Shown: positions 17,593 through 26,435 of the stretch, one piece after another
Layout of the letters: each line of letters starts with the position of its first letter
How positions within the stretch are numbered: position 1 is the first letter of the stretch
Assembly (NCBI RefSeq): GCF_003797145.1
Contig: NZ_RKMG01000015.1
Span: 1 to 48,921 of the forward strand
DNA: 48,921 nt
Reading direction: 5' to 3'
From: Aerococcus agrisoli
Lineage (GTDB): Bacteria > Bacillota > Bacilli > Lactobacillales > Aerococcaceae
The notes under the pieces: model-generated
Told to the model about the DNA's origin: nothing
Seen by the model: only the letters and a program-made list of their open reading frames with translations
Databases searched by the model: none
Translations under genes and position numbers: made by a program

Positions 17593-17628
17593 AAGCTGAT
17601 GCTCAAAGAGCGTTGGGCTACTTATAAA

Positions 17629-17666
17629 AGATGATTCCGAAACGTTATCGGAGTCATCTTTTTTTC
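17629..17666 (+). terminator. Terminator of the lipoprotein gene
   Basis: AGATGATTCCGA (17629-17640) pairs with TCGGAGTCATCT (17648-17659) with one G-U or mismatch, and is followed by a run of Ts. Confidence 0.9.
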
Positions 17667-17795
17667 TATCGATGTATTTTTACTCCGATTCCCCAATGAC
17701 TTCGGTTTCGCTCAAAAATTATGTGCCGAAAACCTACACAAAAAAGTGCTGATGAGCTTGAATAAAATCCCACCAACACTATTTATAATAGAAAC

Positions 17796-17870
17796 GAAAA
17801 AGGTGCCAGGTTAAACCTGACACCCTTAAATTGTATGAATATGTCTAGCAATGAATGCTATTTTTATCTT
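17796..17870 (-). repeat. Repeat family C, copy 2, containing the LysM-gene terminator
   Basis: On the minus strand GGTGTCAGGT and ACCTGGCACC (about 17802-17824) form a hairpin followed by five Ts, the expected terminator of the gene at 17869-18579. The 75-base block from the gene stop to this terminator is repeated, with 9 differences, at 16935-17009. Confidence 0.75.
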
Positions 17871-18579
17871 AGTACCAACCGTTAGCTAACCAGAAAGCTT
17901 GAGCTGCTGTCCATGAACCGTAACGTTCAGCTACATATGCATCTGCTGCTGCTTCTTGTTCAGCTGCTGAGGCACCGTATGCTACTAAACCAGAGTTTAA
18001 TTGGTAACGACCGTAGTAACCACCTGCTGCGTTATAAGCTGTGTATGATCCACCTGACTCTTTTTGAGCAATCCACTCTTTAGCTGCTGCTTCTGAACCA
18101 GAAACAGTAGATACAGTAGTAGTTGCAGCTGGTGCTTCATAAGTTGTTTCTTCTGCTGCGTAAGTTTCAGCTGGTGCTTCATAAGCAGTTTCAGTTACAA
18201 CTTCTTCGGCTACATCATATGTTGTTGCTTCAGCAGTAGCTGAATCTTCAACTGTTACTTCTGCAACTTCACCAGTAGCTTCATCTGTTACGAATGAAAG
18301 TTTAGTACCTGGGAAAATTAAGTTAGCGTTTTTGATGTCGTTGATAGCAACTAAATCATTAACGTCTACAGATGCTGCAGATGCGATAACACCTAATGTA
18401 TCTCCGTATTGGATAGTGTAAGAAGTAGTTGATCCGTCAGCAGAAATTTCTAAGTCTGCTACGACTTCATTAGTTGAACGTGCTGTCCAAGTTGATGCTT
18501 CTACACCGTTGTTAGCTGTTACTGCGAACAAACTTGCTAATGCAAATGATGTGCCTAAGATAATTTTGTTTAATTTCAT
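17869..18579 (-). CDS. LysM-domain secreted protein, aggregation-promoting-factor-like
   Basis: A 236-residue secreted cell-wall protein. The signal peptide (about residues 1-29, ending VEA-S) is followed by a LysM peptidoglycan-binding domain (YTIQYGDTLGVIASAASVDV... to about residue 97). A low-complexity Glu/Thr/Ala linker follows at about 100-165. The C-terminal domain starts at AAAKEWIAQKESGGSY and ends FWLANGWY. That last domain matches Apf/SceD/IsaA-like proteins of lactic acid bacteria, which resemble lytic transglycosylases. The Glu in QKESGGSY is the candidate catalytic residue. A WalR-like box lies upstream. Confidence 0.9.
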   Translation of the reverse strand: MKLNKIILGTSFALASLFAVTANNGVEASTWTARSTNEVVADLEISADGSTTSYTIQYGDTLGVIASAASVDVNDLVAINDIKNANLIFPGTKLSFVTDEATGEVAEVTVEDSATAEATTYDVAEEVVTETAYEAPAETYAAEETTYEAPAATTTVSTVSGSEAAAKEWIAQKESGGSYTAYNAAGGYYGRYQLNSGLVAYGASAAEQEAAADAYVAERYGSWTAAQAFWLANGWY

Positions 18580-18825
18580 AATTTAATACGCTCCTTATTC
18601 AATTAAGAATACTTTTTAAATGTTTTATTTAAGTTGTTATGGTCTTGCCTATGTTGTGGTGCTGCTCTTATTGGCGCACCTTCGCTAGATGAAGCTCATA
18701 TCTTCTTATCTACAAGCAATATCTTAGCACGGGGATTTTTTGAATGCACTAAAATGGGGCATCTGTTAATGGCTCTTAACTGACCTGCAACCTAAAACCG
18801 GACTTTTGCAAAGATTGTGTAAAGC

Positions 18826-18842
18826 TGTAATATTTCTGTAAT
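18826..18842 (+). promoter_or_regulatory. WalR-like direct repeat
   Basis: TGTAAT-ATTTC-TGTAAT is a perfect match to the WalR (YycF) consensus TGTWAH-N5-TGTWAH. It lies about 250 bases upstream of the LysM gene, in the orientation opposite to that gene. WalRK is known to control cell-wall hydrolase genes in Firmicutes. Apart from this site, two further single TGTAA half sites and the LysM-gene leader, the gene-free stretch 18580-19072 holds nothing I recognise. Confidence 0.5.
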
Positions 18843-19072
18843 ATTAAATTTGCGACTTTTTTCCTTAAAAGTGATAATCCCGAAAATTTCACAATTTCTG
18901 TAACAAAAGGCTTGATTTTATTGGTTTTTAATATTTTCAAACAAACAAATGTTTAAAAAACGTTGATATATCAACACCCTTTAATGTTCGCCTTTAGAAA
19001 TACCCCTGTAACAAAAGTCCTTTTCTTTGTTAAATTACCTTTTTTAAAAGCTATTTGTACAAATGACGGCAT

Positions 19073-19102
19073 AAAAAAAGACCGAACCGAAGTTCAGTCT
19101 TT
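19073..19102 (-). terminator. Terminator of the tRNA operon
   Basis: On the minus strand AAAGACTGAAC and GTTCGGTCTTT pair (one G-U) around a stable TTCG tetraloop and are followed by seven Ts. It lies directly downstream of tRNA-Gln. Confidence 0.93.
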
Positions 19103-19115
19103 ACGTTTTATAGTA

Positions 19116-19187
19116 CTGGGATAGCTGGATTCGAACCAACGCATGACAGAGTCAAAGTCTGTTGCCTTACCGCTTGGCTATATCCCA
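19116..19187 (-). tRNA. tRNA-Gln (anticodon UUG)
   Basis: A 72-base cloverleaf. The acceptor TGGGATA pairs with TATCCCA, with discriminator G. The anticodon loop CTTTGAC between ACAGA and TCTGT gives UUG, and the T arm carries GGTTCGAATCC. The 3' CCA is not encoded (TACT follows). It is transcribed with tRNA-Tyr, 8 bases upstream, and ends at the terminator at 19073-19102. Confidence 0.97.
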
Positions 19188-19195
19188 ATGTAGAA

Positions 19196-19276
19196 TGGAG
19201 GGAGAAGGATTTGAACCTTCGAACCCGAAGGAACGGATTTACAGTCCGCTGCGTTTGGCCACTTCGCTATCCCTCC
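19196..19276 (-). tRNA. tRNA-Tyr (anticodon GUA)
   Basis: An 81-base class II tRNA with acceptor GGAGGGA/TCCCTCC and discriminator A. The anticodon loop CTGTAAA gives GUA. A long variable arm (CGTTCCTTCGG region) is typical of bacterial tRNA-Tyr. CCA is not encoded. It is the first gene of the tRNA-Tyr/tRNA-Gln pair. Confidence 0.97.
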
Positions 19277-19383
19277 AAATATCGTACTTGAATAGTATAG
19301 CATCTGAAAATAATTTTTTCAAGCATCTTTCCCAATTTTTTTTGAAATTTTTTCATGACGATCATCCGGGCAAAAATTACCCG

Positions 19384-20124
19384 TCAACCATTCCGTCTAT
19401 TATATAGAAGAAACATGTCCATCACGGCCAATTTTTCCGTCTCATTTAAAGATCGATATGCCCCTTCAGGCAAGTCTCCCAAGTCTAACGGGCCAATTTT
19501 TTGGCGAAACAAATCTGTTACTTTCACCCCACAAGCAAGGAACATCTTCTTAATTTGATGGCGTTGCCCTTGAGAAATTCGGACAATCCCCGTCGACGAC
19601 TGCGCACTAGCGGTTAGAATGTCGAGCGTCGCTGGCTTACACACCGTCCCGTCCTCAAAAACCACACCTGCTTCAAAGGCAGCCACCATTTTCCCATCCA
19701 TCAAACCATTCACCGTCACACGGTAGGTCTTTTCGATGTCGAACTTGGGCTGTTGCAGGATGTAATGGAGCTGGCCATTGTTGGTTAAAAATACGAGTCC
19801 ATGGGCGTCGCGGTCCAATCGACCTGAAATAGACAGATTTCCGGGGTTATCCTCAGGCGCGATAAGGTCTAAAACCGTTGGGAATTGGGCATCTTTATTG
19901 GCGGACACATAGCCTTTTGGTTTATGTGCAATGTAATAGGTATGGGTTATATTAGTTTCTAGGGGCACCTCATCTACGGTAATGGTCATCCAAGATGGAT
20001 CCACAACGGTCCCAAATTCATAGACCACTTGCTGATTGACCAGAATTTTCCCATCTTTGAATAGGCGTTTGATTTCTTTACGCGTGCCTAGGTTGGATTC
20101 CAATAACAATTGACCTAGTAACAT
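19384..20124 (-). CDS. RsuA/RluB-family rRNA pseudouridine synthase
   Basis: A 246-residue enzyme that isomerises a uridine in ribosomal RNA. An S4-like RNA-binding segment (LLLESNLGTRKEIKRLFKDGKILVN) occupies the first 60 residues. The catalytic motif GRLDRDAHGLVFLTN follows (Asp at about 104) and then the family motif GQRHQIKKMFLACG. The length and S4 domain fit the RsuA group, which modifies 16S rRNA near position 516, but RluB/RluF-type targets cannot be excluded. The ATG at 20124 has AAGGGTG 7 bases upstream. It stands alone, divergent from cdaA. Confidence 0.92.
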   Translation of the reverse strand: MLLGQLLLESNLGTRKEIKRLFKDGKILVNQQVVYEFGTVVDPSWMTITVDEVPLETNITHTYYIAHKPKGYVSANKDAQFPTVLDLIAPEDNPGNLSISGRLDRDAHGLVFLTNNGQLHYILQQPKFDIEKTYRVTVNGLMDGKMVAAFEAGVVFEDGTVCKPATLDILTASAQSSTGIVRISQGQRHQIKKMFLACGVKVTDLFRQKIGPLDLGDLPEGAYRSLNETEKLAVMDMFLLYNRRNG

Positions 20125-20231
20125 ATGTTCACCCTTTTCCCTTTGAAGTATCTTGCGACATAAATAAGTGTTTATTATAGAACAATTTTTGCGAAATGTG
20201 TCTTAAATACCAATGAGCAATTTGCCACTAT

Positions 20232-20239
20232 GGTATAAT
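20232..20239 (+). promoter_or_regulatory. Extended -10 promoter of cdaA operon
   Basis: TGGTATAAT gives a perfect TATAAT (20234-20239) with the TG extension. No good -35 is visible 17 bases upstream. It lies 36 bases before the cdaA start, giving a short leader. Confidence 0.7.
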
Positions 20240-20274
20240 TTAAAGTGAAAAACAATAGAATGGAGGATAGATTC

Positions 20275-21126
20275 ATGCAAATAGATTGGTCAAGCATCTT
20301 TTCATGGACAAATGTTTTCAATCTAATTGATATTTTAATTGTCTGGCTCTTTATTTTCCAGCTCTTAAAAATCTTGAAAAATACGAAAGCCTTCAATATT
20401 TTGAATGGCGTATTCATCTTTTTGCTGATCAAAATTATTTCTACCCTATTTCAACTGAAAACCGTTGACTGGATTATGAATAACATCATTCAATGGTCTG
20501 TTATTGGGGTAATTGTGATTTTCCAACCAGAAATTAGACGTGGATTGGATCATTTGGGTCAACAGTTCTTTGCCGGTAAACGTGAAGCTGGTGCCCGCAA
20601 TCCGAATGAAAAAATGGTTCGCGACCTCGTTGAAGCGAGCGAATACATGAGTAAACGACGGATTGGTGCCCTTATTTCCATGCAACGTTCTCAACCTTTG
20701 AATGAATATGCGTCTACAGGGATTACCCTGAATTCTGCTATCTCATCTCAATTGTTGATTAATATATTTATTCCGAATACACCTTTACATGATGGGGCTG
20801 TCATTATCCAAGATATGACGATTACTTCAGCCGCTTCCTATCTGCCTTTGTCAGAAAACCCTGATATTCCTAAAGAATTGGGTACACGACACCGTGCAGC
20901 CGTTGGGTTAAGCGAAGTTACTGACGCCTTAACGATTGTTGTGTCGGAAGAGACTGGGGGCATTTCGGTTGTTGAGCGTGGTGAAATCACCCGCGACTTG
21001 TCGAAAGATGCGCTATATAATATTTTAGCTGATAACTTTATTCATAGTAGTGACGAAGATAATAGTGATAATTTCTTATCCAACTGGTTTAACCAATTAA
21101 CAGGAGGTGGCAAGTCGGATGATTAA
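20275..21126 (+). CDS. cdaA: Diadenylate cyclase CdaA
   Basis: A 283-residue membrane-bound enzyme making cyclic di-AMP from two ATP. Three hydrophobic segments occupy about residues 12-90. The DAC domain follows, with the signature PLHDGAVII and GTRHRAAVG motifs and a conserved EETGGISV. The start is the ATG at 20275 (MQIDWSS) behind GGAGG. In-frame upstream codons lack a ribosome-binding site. It overlaps cdaR by 8 bases and heads the conserved cdaA-cdaR-glmM operon. In that operon c-di-AMP signalling, cell-wall precursor synthesis and osmotic control are linked (known). Confidence 0.96.
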   Translation: MQIDWSSIFSWTNVFNLIDILIVWLFIFQLLKILKNTKAFNILNGVFIFLLIKIISTLFQLKTVDWIMNNIIQWSVIGVIVIFQPEIRRGLDHLGQQFFAGKREAGARNPNEKMVRDLVEASEYMSKRRIGALISMQRSQPLNEYASTGITLNSAISSQLLINIFIPNTPLHDGAVIIQDMTITSAASYLPLSENPDIPKELGTRHRAAVGLSEVTDALTIVVSEETGGISVVERGEITRDLSKDALYNILADNFIHSSDEDNSDNFLSNWFNQLTGGGKSDD

Positions 21127-22426
21127 TAAATTTTATAACAACAAAATTGCTTTATTATTACTGTCCTTATTCTTGTCCCTTCTTTTATTTGTTTACGTGA
21201 AGGCAGAACAATATAACGAGAATCCGATTAGCTTTTTCCAAAATGTGAGCGAAGCGACAACGGAAACCATTTATAATGTGCCCGTCTATATCGATGGTAA
21301 TGTGGATAATTACTATATTAGTGGTTTGCCTGATTCTGTTTCTGTCAGTTTGTCTGGGCCAAAAAATGTCATTGATCAAACCTTAGAAACAAATGACTTC
21401 AAGGTTGTGACTGAAGATTTAACTAATCTTGGTGAGGGTTCGCACTATATTCAGTTACAAATGGAAAACTTACCTGAATCTGTATCGTATGAAATTTCAC
21501 CATCAAGTGTAAACATTGCAATCGACACAGTGCAAACAACTGATGTGCCTGTAGAGGTTGACGTGGTTAATAGTGATGCTGTTGCAGAAGGTTTTAGTAT
21601 CGCTGATATTACGACAAATACGAGCACCGTTACTTTAACCGGTGCTACATCAGATATTAATAGCGTCAGCAAGGTATACACAAACGTGACGATACCAGAT
21701 AATTTGAGTGAAGACTACACGACGACAGCAACCGTGATTACGGAAAATGCGGATGGCGATATTTTAAATATCAATACGGACCCAACAGAAGTTGAAGTGA
21801 CTGTTTCTGTAGAAGCAGATGCTGCTGCGGTGCCAATTGAATTGGAAATCACCAATCAACAAGACAACTATACTTATGAAACAACCCTACTTGATGGTCC
21901 AAATGCTTCTTTATCTGGTGATTATGACGTCATCAATGCCGTTGAGAGCGTAACAGCAACGGTTGATGTAGCTGATATTACGGAAACAACGACGATTGAT
22001 GCACCGATTACTTTGCCTACAGGTGTTGAAGCGGTGACGCCAACAAGTGTCCGTGTTCAAGTAGTCCCAACTGCCACAAGCTCTAGCTCAAGTTCTTCAA
22101 GTAGTTCATCTTCTAGTACGTCGAGCACTTCAAGTGCTAGCGCAAGTGCCAGTTCCAGTGCTGCCTCTTCTAGTGCATCGACGAGTAGTTCTAGCGTGAT
22201 TGAATCTTCTGCATCCTCAACATCGAGCGAAGCAGCGAGTGAAGCGAGTAGCGCAACAGATACTTCTGTAGGTGTTGGCGATACGGATAACACTGATTTT
22301 ACTGGTCTTGATCGTGAGGTTCAGGCCGATGAAATTAATAACGATGCGTCAACGAATGACGACAATGGTTCATCGAGTGTAAATGTTTTTAATGGAATAC
22401 TTGCATTTTTCGCAAGTTTTTTCTAG
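21119..22426 (+). CDS. cdaR: CdaA regulator CdaR, YbbR-domain protein with Ser-rich tail
   Basis: A 435-residue protein with one N-terminal membrane helix (KIALLLLSLFLSLLLFVYV) and an extracellular part of YbbR repeats (about residues 25-315: VYIDG..YYISGLPDSVSVSLSGP, then NVAIDTVQTTDVPVEV-like modules). CdaR binds CdaA and tunes its activity (family knowledge). The C-terminus is unusual: a Ser-rich stretch at about 318-378, an acidic linker, and a final hydrophobic VNVFNGILAFFASFF. The ATG at 21119 has GGAGG 11 bases upstream and overlaps the cdaA stop (ATGATTAA), so translation is coupled. An earlier in-frame GTG overlaps the ribosome-binding site. Confidence 0.93.
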   Translation: MINKFYNNKIALLLLSLFLSLLLFVYVKAEQYNENPISFFQNVSEATTETIYNVPVYIDGNVDNYYISGLPDSVSVSLSGPKNVIDQTLETNDFKVVTEDLTNLGEGSHYIQLQMENLPESVSYEISPSSVNIAIDTVQTTDVPVEVDVVNSDAVAEGFSIADITTNTSTVTLTGATSDINSVSKVYTNVTIPDNLSEDYTTTATVITENADGDILNINTDPTEVEVTVSVEADAAAVPIELEITNQQDNYTYETTLLDGPNASLSGDYDVINAVESVTATVDVADITETTTIDAPITLPTGVEAVTPTSVRVQVVPTATSSSSSSSSSSSSSTSSTSSASASASSSAASSSASTSSSSVIESSASSTSSEAASEASSATDTSVGVGDTDNTDFTGLDREVQADEINNDASTNDDNGSSSVNVFNGILAFFASFF

Positions 22427-22555
22427 TATTAACCAATACAGCCTTTTTCTAGTGATTGGTCACAGCAAATTGACCATCTGAGGTTTATTGGGAATCCATA
22501 TATATATCAATGAATAAAATTGAAGCAAAGACTTCAACAATAAAAGGAGTAAATT

Positions 22556-23923
22556 ATGAGAAAATACTTTGGTACTGATGGTGTTCGTGGTTTAGCAAAT
22601 GAAGAGTTAACCCCTGAATTAGCATTTAAATTAGGTCGTTTTGGTGGTCACGTGTTAATGCAACATGCACCAGAAGGCATCGAACACCCTCGTGTTTTAG
22701 TAGCCCGTGATACACGTATTTCTGGTCAATTATTAGAACAAGCACTTTCAGCAGGTTTATTATCTGTTGGTATTGAAGTACAACAACTAGGTGTTATTTC
22801 AACACCAGCTGTTTCTTACTTAACACGTACAACAGGTGCGACTGCTGGTGTTATGATTTCAGCAAGTCACAACCCTGCACCAGATAATGGTATTAAATTC
22901 TTTGGTAGTGACGGTTTCAAATTGTCAGATGCTCAAGAAGAAGAAATTGAAGCTTTATTAGATCAAGCTGAAGATACATTACCACGCCCTTCAGCAGAAG
23001 GTTTAGGTACTTTATTCGCTAACCCTAGTGCTGTTGGTAAATACTTAGAATTCTTAGCTTCTACAATTACTGGTGACCTTTCAGGTATTAAAGTAGCGGT
23101 TGATGCTGCCAATGGTGCAACTTCTCCACTAGTAAACCGTTTATTCGCTGATTTAGGTGCAGACTTTACAACAATGGCAACTTCTCCAGATGGCGTAAAC
23201 ATCAACAAAGGTGTTGGTTCTACTCATCCAGAAAAATTACAGGAACTTGTAAAAGAAACAGGCGCTGATATCGGTGTTGCTTTCGATGGTGACGGCGACC
23301 GCTGTTTAGCTGTTGATGAAAATGGTAATCTTGTTGATGGTGACCAAATCATGTTCATCTGTGCAAAATTCTTAAACGAACGTGGCAAATTAGTAGATAA
23401 CACAGTTGTTTCAACTGTAATGTCTAACTTAGGTTTCCACAAAGCCGTTGAAGAAGCTGGTATGAAAGCTCCTCAAACAGCAGTTGGTGACCGTTACGTA
23501 GTTGAAGAAATGCGTGCAAAAGGTTACAACTTAGGTGGAGAACAATCAGGTCACATCATCTTCATGGACTACAACAATACTGGTGACGGTCTTTTAACAG
23601 CTGTTCAATTACTATATGTATTGAAAACAACTGGCAAAAAATTATCAGAATTAGCTGGCGAAATGAAAACTTACCCACAAGAATTGATCAACGTTCGCGT
23701 AACTCGTGAAGGTAAAACTGAAGCTATGAACTCTGAAACAGTTCAAAAAGTCATCGCAGAAGTTGAAACTGAAATGGCTGGCAACGGTCGTATCTTAGTT
23801 CGCCCTTCAGGTACAGAAAACTTACTACGTGTCATGGTTGAAGCCCAAACTGACGAAGATGCACATGCATTCGCAAAACGTATTGCTGACCAAGTAACAG
23901 CAGAATTCGGTATCGAAGACTAA
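22556..23923 (+). CDS. glmM: Phosphoglucosamine mutase
   Basis: A 455-residue cytosolic enzyme converting glucosamine 6-phosphate to glucosamine 1-phosphate, the step after GlmS. It has GTDGVRG at residues 6-12, the phosphoserine loop [17 protein letters not shown], the metal-binding DGDGDR, the sugar-binding GEQSGHI, and the phosphate-binding [14 protein letters not shown]. Length is standard. AAAGGAG precedes the ATG. It is the third gene of the cdaA-cdaR-glmM unit, 129 bases after cdaR, with no clear terminator between them. Confidence 0.98.
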   Translation: MRKYFGTDGVRGLANEELTPELAFKLGRFGGHVLMQHAPEGIEHPRVLVARDTRISGQLLEQALSAGLLSVGIEVQQLGVISTPAVSYLTRTTGATAGVMISASHNPAPDNGIKFFGSDGFKLSDAQEEEIEALLDQAEDTLPRPSAEGLGTLFANPSAVGKYLEFLASTITGDLSGIKVAVDAANGATSPLVNRLFADLGADFTTMATSPDGVNINKGVGSTHPEKLQELVKETGADIGVAFDGDGDRCLAVDENGNLVDGDQIMFICAKFLNERGKLVDNTVVSTVMSNLGFHKAVEEAGMKAPQTAVGDRYVVEEMRAKGYNLGGEQSGHIIFMDYNNTGDGLLTAVQLLYVLKTTGKKLSELAGEMKTYPQELINVRVTREGKTEAMNSETVQKVIAEVETEMAGNGRILVRPSGTENLLRVMVEAQTDEDAHAFAKRIADQVTAEFGIED

Positions 23924-23949
23924 TTTACTTCAAACTACATACAATCAAA

Positions 23950-23986
23950 AAACGAGATTGAGCCCTTGCCCAATCTCGTTTTTTTG
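23950..23986. terminator. Bidirectional terminator between glmM and the MerR gene
   Basis: AACGAGATTG (23951-23960) pairs with CAATCTCGTT (23971-23980), with A-tract and T-run on the two sides. It would end both glmM and the convergent gene at 23990-24754. Confidence 0.92.
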
Positions 23987-23989
23987 TAC

Positions 23990-24754
23990 TTATTTCCCTG
24001 CTAAATAGATTGTCATGGCGCGATGTAAAAAGTCGGTTGCACCTGGCGCAATCTTTTCATAGTAGGCTTTGAATCGGTCATCAGTTTGATACATATCAAC
24101 AATGGCTGCATGTTTGCTAGCATCATACATACCATCCGGCCAATAAAAAGTTAGCCATTGGCGGTGTAAGTCACAAACCTCTTGCGCCAAATCGCTACTT
24201 GGATCTCCTAAAGCCACTGCCTCAGCCAATTTGCTATTTAATTGGTCATTCAATTCCTCAATTGATTGCCAGCTCGCTTCATCAGCATCGCGTAATTTGT
24301 CTTCGCTTGCATCCACAATATCACCCCCATATTTGGCGCGAATTTCGACCCCATATTGGTTTTCATTTTCTCGGATAACTGTTTCTTTCATTGCTTCAAA
24401 TTTTTCTTCATTGGACATGGTCAGCCCCTCCTTCTCTGCTATTAGTGTCTTATTCACCATATGGATGAGTGTATCCAACCGTTGCCGTTCCTTATCTAGA
24501 TACGCTAAATGGTCAGATAATGCTCTTTTCACATCAAAATCTGGTGCATAAATAATTTGCTTAATCGCATCCAGCGACAAGCCCATTTCTCGATACAACA
24601 AAATTTGTTGCAAGCGGTCCAAATCTGCCTGCGCATATAAGCGATAACCCGCATCTGAATAATCACTCGGCGTCAGCAAACCAATGCTATCGTAATAACG
24701 CAACGTTTTGTGCGTCAAGCCGGTCATCTTAGCTACTTGTCCGATTGTATACAT
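23990..24754 (-). CDS. MerR-family regulator with TipAS-like ligand domain
   Basis: A 254-residue regulator. The N-terminal winged helix MYTIGQVAKMTGLTHKTLRYYDSIGLL (residues 1-70) is of the MerR type, followed by a coiled-coil dimerisation helix to about 115. The C-terminal ~140 residues match the TipAS domain (EVCDLHRQWLTFYWPDG ... YQTDDRFKAYYEKIAPGATDFLHRAM), which in TipA and Mta-like proteins binds hydrophobic drugs or thiopeptides. The ATG at 24754 was chosen because GAGGTGAG lies about 6 bases upstream. A GTG three codons earlier overlaps that site. No transporter gene is adjacent, so the target is unknown. Confidence 0.92.
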   Translation of the reverse strand: MYTIGQVAKMTGLTHKTLRYYDSIGLLTPSDYSDAGYRLYAQADLDRLQQILLYREMGLSLDAIKQIIYAPDFDVKRALSDHLAYLDKERQRLDTLIHMVNKTLIAEKEGLTMSNEEKFEAMKETVIRENENQYGVEIRAKYGGDIVDASEDKLRDADEASWQSIEELNDQLNSKLAEAVALGDPSSDLAQEVCDLHRQWLTFYWPDGMYDASKHAAIVDMYQTDDRFKAYYEKIAPGATDFLHRAMTIYLAGK

Positions 24755-24813
24755 TTCACTCACCTCACTAATAGATTAAGGGCTGCCCTAGGGTAAGGGT
24801 CAAGCGTTTTTGT

Positions 24814-24849
24814 AAAAAAAGTTGGACCGATTTTTCTCAGCCCAACTTT
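24814..24849 (-). terminator. Terminator downstream of yidD
   Basis: AAAGTTGG (24818-24825) pairs with CCAACTTT (24842-24849). On the minus strand the stem is followed by seven Ts. Confidence 0.82.
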
Positions 24850-24866
24850 ATCATAGTATCTTTAAA

Positions 24867-25184
24867 TTAATGGTCGTGATGATGATCATGTTGGTGTTTT
24901 TCCATTTGCATAATCATATATGCACGGTCCTCATCCGACATTTCCTCGCGATTCCGCTTCAAACTGAAGTGATCCGGAACCGGGTCCAAGCCCCCCGGAA
25001 CCATCGGATTACAACGCAAAATCCGTGCCGTACCCATCAACGTCCCCTTGCCTGCCCCGTGCTTATTAATAGCCTGAATCATGTACGTCGAACATGACGG
25101 ATAATACCTGCACGTTGGTGGGAACATAGGCGAAATATACTTTTGGTAGCCTCGTACCATCTTAATTAATGTCTTTTTTGCCAT
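24867..25184 (-). CDS. yidD: YidD-family membrane protein insertion efficiency factor
   Basis: A 105-residue protein of the YidD family, which assists YidC/OxaA-dependent insertion at the membrane. It carries the signature [20 protein letters not shown] followed by [17 protein letters not shown]. It extends past the usual end with a His-rich tail ([12 protein letters not shown]). The start is the ATG at 25184 (MAKKTLIK) behind GAGG, 2 bases after the TAG stop of the DJ-1 gene. Longer upstream reading would overlap that gene and has no ribosome-binding site. It is the last gene of a short minus-strand unit. Confidence 0.93.
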   Translation of the reverse strand: MAKKTLIKMVRGYQKYISPMFPPTCRYYPSCSTYMIQAINKHGAGKGTLMGTARILRCNPMVPGGLDPVPDHFSLKRNREEMSDEDRAYMIMQMEKHQHDHHHDH

Positions 25185-25185
25185 C

Positions 25186-25764
25186 CTACGCCTCTTTTTC
25201 CCCTTTTTCAACCATTGGTAATAAAAGTGCATCTGCGATTTTCTCAGCAGCTGCCTCACCTTTTAATAATTTGATAATGTCCAATGCAAAATACACCGCT
25301 GTCGCCGGACCACGAGAAGTTAATACTTTATGGTCTGCGTCGTAAAAGGTAATATCTTCATGGAAATGCTTGTAATTCACACGGTCCTCGAAACCAGGAT
25401 AGTTCGTCCCGTCTAAATCACCAGCGATACCTGCCGCATTCAGTACAATTGGTGATGCACAGATGCTTGCGATATATTTTTGATTGTCATATTGTTTGGC
25501 AATCAAGTCTGTTACACGTTTGTCTCCCGCCAATTTCTCAGCGCCTGGACGTCCACCGGGTGTAATCACCATATCGTAGGCATCGACATCGATGTCATCT
25601 AACATTTTGTCGGCCATAATCTCAATCCCATGGTCGCCAAGTGTGGAAAGACCCTCATTAATTGATACGATATCAACCGGAATATCCGCGCGACGCAAGT
25701 AATCGATGACGGTAATTGCTTCTACTTCTTCGTAGCCTTCGCCTAATAAAATCATTGTTTGCAT
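25186..25764 (-). CDS. DJ-1/PfpI-family protein (ThiJ-like)
   Basis: A 192-residue cytosolic protein of the DJ-1/ThiJ/PfpI superfamily. The conserved Glu near the start (EGYEEVEA), the strand [10 protein letters not shown] and the nucleophile elbow ICASPIVL with its reactive Cys are present, as is the second-half [13 protein letters not shown]. Members act as glyoxalase III, deglycases, chaperones or stress proteins, and the exact role is not decided by sequence. The ATG at 25764 follows AGGAGGG by 6 bases. Upstream in-frame codons overlap this site. It is linked to yidD by near-overlap, an association with no obvious functional meaning. Confidence 0.9.
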   Translation of the reverse strand: MQTMILLGEGYEEVEAITVIDYLRRADIPVDIVSINEGLSTLGDHGIEIMADKMLDDIDVDAYDMVITPGGRPGAEKLAGDKRVTDLIAKQYDNQKYIASICASPIVLNAAGIAGDLDGTNYPGFEDRVNYKHFHEDITFYDADHKVLTSRGPATAVYFALDIIKLLKGEAAAEKIADALLLPMVEKGEKEA

Positions 25765-25824
25765 GATAAACCCTCCTGTCTGCTCGTCTGCTTTAGACAT
25801 ATCTTAACGGATTTTTCGCCATAA

Positions 25825-25851
25825 GAAAAGGACCGACACTCGTCGATCCTT
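25825..25851 (-). terminator. Terminator of the amaP-asp23 operon
   Basis: AAGGACCGAC (25828-25837) pairs with GTCGATCCTT (25842-25851) through one G-U in minus-strand RNA, around a 4-base loop. TTTTCTT follows. It lies 22 bases past the asp23 stop. Confidence 0.85.
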
Positions 25852-25872
25852 GTTATTGCATGTTAGAAAAAA

Positions 25873-26334
25873 TTATTCTACGCGAGAACCATCTGCGTAT
25901 TCACCATTTTGGTGGGCACGACGACGTTCCTCAGCTTGTTTGCGTTGCTCTTCAGTTTGTTGTTTTTGATAATCAGCACGTGTCATCACGTCGCTCACAT
26001 TCATATTCACTTCAACAACTGTTAAACCAGTCATACGTTCAACATTGGCTTTAATTTTTTCAATTGCTTGGTTAAATGCAGCTGGAATATCTTTACCATA
26101 TTCAGCGATTACAGATAAATCAACAGCAACTTCTTTTTGACCGACTTCAGCGCTTACGCCTTTAGTCTTATCGTCGCCACTAGAGAAGAGACTTTTCACA
26201 CCTGATGTGAAGTCACCTTTTAATTCTAAAATGCCATCAACATCTTGAACAGAGTTATTCGCAATACGTTCTAAGACGCGAGGTTCAAAAGCTAATGTAT
26301 TTTCGTGTTGTACTTGTTCATTTGTTTCTGCCAT
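25873..26334 (-). CDS. Asp23/Gls24-family envelope stress protein
   Basis: A 153-residue cytosolic protein of the Asp23 (alkaline shock protein 23) family. It has the typical N-terminal PRVLERIANNSVQDVDGI, the VAVDLSVIAEYGKDIPAAF strand-helix segment and VEVNMNVSDV. A charged, Gln/Arg-rich C-terminal helix (QKQQTEEQRKQAEERRR) follows. In Staphylococcus, Asp23 is held at the membrane by AmaP, and an amaP gene lies in the same operon here. It is the third gene after amaP and the DUF2273 gene, and is followed by a terminator. Confidence 0.93.
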   Translation of the reverse strand: MAETNEQVQHENTLAFEPRVLERIANNSVQDVDGILELKGDFTSGVKSLFSSGDDKTKGVSAEVGQKEVAVDLSVIAEYGKDIPAAFNQAIEKIKANVERMTGLTVVEVNMNVSDVMTRADYQKQQTEEQRKQAEERRRAHQNGEYADGSRVE

Positions 26335-26435
26335 TATAAATTCCTCCTATTTTTGTCGTTGGTCTAGCCAACAGGTTCATAACCTATAAGTTAACTATAC
26401 CGTGAATATTTCATCATTTCAAATGATACGGGTTA

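Noticed and set aside
21185..22293. Minus-strand open frames inside cdaR, including an acidic 78-residue frame opposite the Ser-rich tail
   Set aside because: They are the complement of the Ser/Thr codon bias in cdaR, have no ribosome-binding sites and match no protein pattern.
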